DNA of 7,926 bases, from positions 1 to 7,926 of the forward strand of contig CAZTWC010000169.1 of assembly GCA_964617105.1 (NCBI GenBank). Direction: 5' to 3'. This document shows positions 6,506 to 7,926 of this stretch, in pieces. Positions within the stretch are counted from its first letter, which is position 1; each line of letters begins with the position of its first letter. The notes below the pieces were generated by a model that had not been told where the DNA came from, did not search any database, and saw nothing but the letters and a program-made list of their open reading frames with translations. The DNA is from CAZTWC01 sp964617105 [NCBI: uncultured Myxococcia bacterium] (GTDB lineage Bacteria > CAZTWC01). The position numbers and the translations under genes are program-made.

Positions 6506-6533
6506 GATAACAGCACTTTAAATTATTTATAAT
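6504..6533 (+). promoter_or_regulatory. Candidate sigma-70-type promoter for the acyl-CoA dehydrogenase
   Basis: A consensus -10 TATAAT lies at 6528-6533, and CTGATA (6504-6509, four of six matches to -35) is 18 bases upstream. Transcription would start near 6540, giving a leader of about 20 bases that contains the strong ribosome site. This is the best promoter-like match in the window. Confidence 0.5.
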
Positions 6534-6549
6534 TGTTTTTTAACGTTTT

Positions 6550-6555
6550 AGGAGG
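6550..6555 (+). promoter_or_regulatory. Strong Shine-Dalgarno site fixing the acyl-CoA dehydrogenase start
   Basis: A full AGGAGG is followed by T and stands 6 bases before the ATG at 6562. It selects this ATG over the in-frame ATG codons further in (for example codon 20), and predicts efficient translation. Confidence 0.8.
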
Positions 6556-6561
6556 TGTATA

Positions 6562-7926
6562 ATGAGCGACATTTTTGGGGTAAAATACTTGTTGTCTGAT
6601 ACCAGTGCGGAAGATATTATGACTCCGGAAAAATTTAGCGAGGAGCAACTGGAGTTTTATCGCACGGCCAGAAATTTTATGTTAAAGAGCGTAATGCCAA
6701 AAAACAAAGAGTTAGAGGCCAAAGAGAAGGGACTAATCGTCAGTATGCTTAAAGAGGCGGGTGAGTTAGGCTTATTCATGGTTGGCATACCGGAAAAGTA
6801 TGATGGATTGGAGTTGGATGAAACTACTGCCATGCTGGTTACCGAAGCCACCGCTATGCAGGGTTCGTTTACCGTCTCCTACGGCGCCCATGTTGGAATT
6901 GGAACTATGCCCATCATCTTTTTTGGCAATCATGAACAAAAACAGAGATACTTGCCCAAGGCTGCCTCTGGCGAATGGCTGGGCGCCTATGCTCTAACCG
7001 AGGCTACCGCTGGTTCCGATGCTATGTCGGCCCGCACCAAAGCGGTTCTTTCCGAAGATGGTAAATATTACACTGTTAATGGTTCCAAGCAGTTTATCAC
7101 CAGCGCTGGATTTGCCGATTACTTTATTGTATTTGCCAAAATCGATGGCCAAAAATTTACCGCCTTTATTATAGACAGTAATTCTCCAGGAGTTACGGTG
7201 GAGCCCGAAGAGCACAAAATGGGTTTGAGAGGTTCATCCACCACCGCTATTACTTTTGAAGATGTGAAAGTGCCGGCAGAAAATCTATTGGGCGAGATCG
7301 GTAAAGGTCATAAAATTGCTTTCAATATCTTGAATATGGGGCGCATGAAATTGGGCGTGGCTGTCACCGGAGCGGGCAAGGAAGTCCTGGCCGCTGCAGT
7401 TAAATACGCCAACGAACGGCAGCAGTTTAAACAGACGATTTCCAGTTTTGGCATTATTCAGGAGAAGATTGCCAATATGAATATCAAGATCTATGCCGCT
7501 GAATCAATGAGCTATCGCACCACTGGATACATCGATGTGTTGCTGGGAGATAAAGACAAGCATGACGACAACTACGGACAGGAGGTCATTAAGGCGATGG
7601 AGGAGATGAACATCGAGGCTTCTATTATGAAAGTCTGGGGCTCCGAGATGCTGGACTATGTAACTGACGAAGCGGTGCAGATCCACGGGGGATATGGATA
7701 TATCGAAGAATTTCCCGCCGCTGAGCAGGCTTACCGCGATTCCCGGATTAACCGGATATTCGAGGGCACCAACGAGATCAACCGTATGCTGATTCCCGGC
7801 ACTATATTAAAGCGCTCCATGACCGGCAGGCTGCCGATGATGGAGGTAGTGGACAAACTTACCAAAAAGATAAAAAAAGACCAAATGGAATCCAAGGGGG
7901 AAGGCCGGTTTGATGACTTAACCTAT
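6562..7926 (+). CDS. Acyl-CoA dehydrogenase, FadE/VLCAD-like, partial (C-terminus beyond right edge)
   Basis: The frame from the ATG stays open to the last base (455 codons). Acyl-CoA dehydrogenases are FAD enzymes that introduce the trans-2 double bond in the first step of beta-oxidation and pass electrons to electron-transfer flavoprotein. Seen here: an N-terminal helical domain (to about 140); family signature 1 ALTEATAGSDAMS (144-156) of the middle beta domain; HKMGLRGSSTTAI (218-230); KYANERQQF (281-289) in the C-terminal helical domain; QIHGGYGY (373-380); and RIFEGTNEINRM (398-409), in which Glu401 is the expected catalytic base by analogy with VLCAD. Because the frame continues past the usual end of a 380-residue enzyme, it belongs to the longer type of about 600 residues with an extra C-terminal domain, like Bacillus FadE (YusJ) or mitochondrial VLCAD. 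A long-chain substrate is therefore likely but not shown. A palindromic FadR-like site and a TATAAT promoter precede it. Confidence 0.95.
   Translation, partial: MSDIFGVKYLLSDTSAEDIMTPEKFSEEQLEFYRTARNFMLKSVMPKNKELEAKEKGLIVSMLKEAGELGLFMVGIPEKYDGLELDETTAMLVTEATAMQGSFTVSYGAHVGIGTMPIIFFGNHEQKQRYLPKAASGEWLGAYALTEATAGSDAMSARTKAVLSEDGKYYTVNGSKQFITSAGFADYFIVFAKIDGQKFTAFIIDSNSPGVTVEPEEHKMGLRGSSTTAITFEDVKVPAENLLGEIGKGHKIAFNILNMGRMKLGVAVTGAGKEVLAAAVKYANERQQFKQTISSFGIIQEKIANMNIKIYAAESMSYRTTGYIDVLLGDKDKHDDNYGQEVIKAMEEMNIEASIMKVWGSEMLDYVTDEAVQIHGGYGYIEEFPAAEQAYRDSRINRIFEGTNEINRMLIPGTILKRSMTGRLPMMEVVDKLTKKIKKDQMESKGEGRFDDLTY

Overview
The window comes from a Gram-negative chromosome. Two encoded proteins carry lipoprotein signal peptides and a third is a FadL-type outer-membrane channel, so the cell has an outer membrane. 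The fused 23S rRNA methyltransferase RlmKL is typical of Gammaproteobacteria but occurs in other lineages. A very cysteine-rich repeat lipoprotein, together with a long FadE/VLCAD-like acyl-CoA dehydrogenase, suggests a deltaproteobacterial-type lineage (Myxococcota, Bradymonadota, Desulfobacterota or relatives). That placement is an inference from protein style and is tentative. No mobile element, CRISPR array, tRNA or rRNA was seen.

Layout: the left half (1-4139) is a three-gene minus-strand cluster, read from right to left. It starts with an 810-residue lipoprotein built almost entirely of 8-cysteine repeats (4139-1707). A 353-residue lipoprotein of unknown function follows (1653-592). Last is a FadL/OmpP1-family outer-membrane protein whose start overlaps the preceding stop by one base and which runs off the left edge. 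Spacing of 52 bases and then a one-base overlap indicates a single operon. A short AT-rich divergent intergenic region (4140-4266) separates it from rlmKL on the plus strand (4267-6426). After a 135-base regulatory gap comes an acyl-CoA dehydrogenase (6562 to the right edge, still open).

How the genes may work together: the two lipoproteins and the FadL-like channel probably form a cell-surface or outer-membrane assembly. FadL-family channels pass hydrophobic compounds such as fatty acids, so a surface system connected with a hydrophobic substrate is conceivable, but the sequence does not show the substrate. rlmKL is a housekeeping ribosome-modification gene. The acyl-CoA dehydrogenase belongs to fatty-acid beta-oxidation. 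Upstream of it, overlapping the rlmKL stop codon, lies a perfect 7+4+7 palindrome that closely matches the FadR (YsiA) box of Bacillus subtilis, suggesting control by a TetR-family fatty-acid regulator.

The most unusual content is the 810-residue protein. It has fourteen repeats of two different kinds, each with exactly eight cysteines. The first ten alternate in two subtypes, so the true repeat unit is a pair of about 100 residues.
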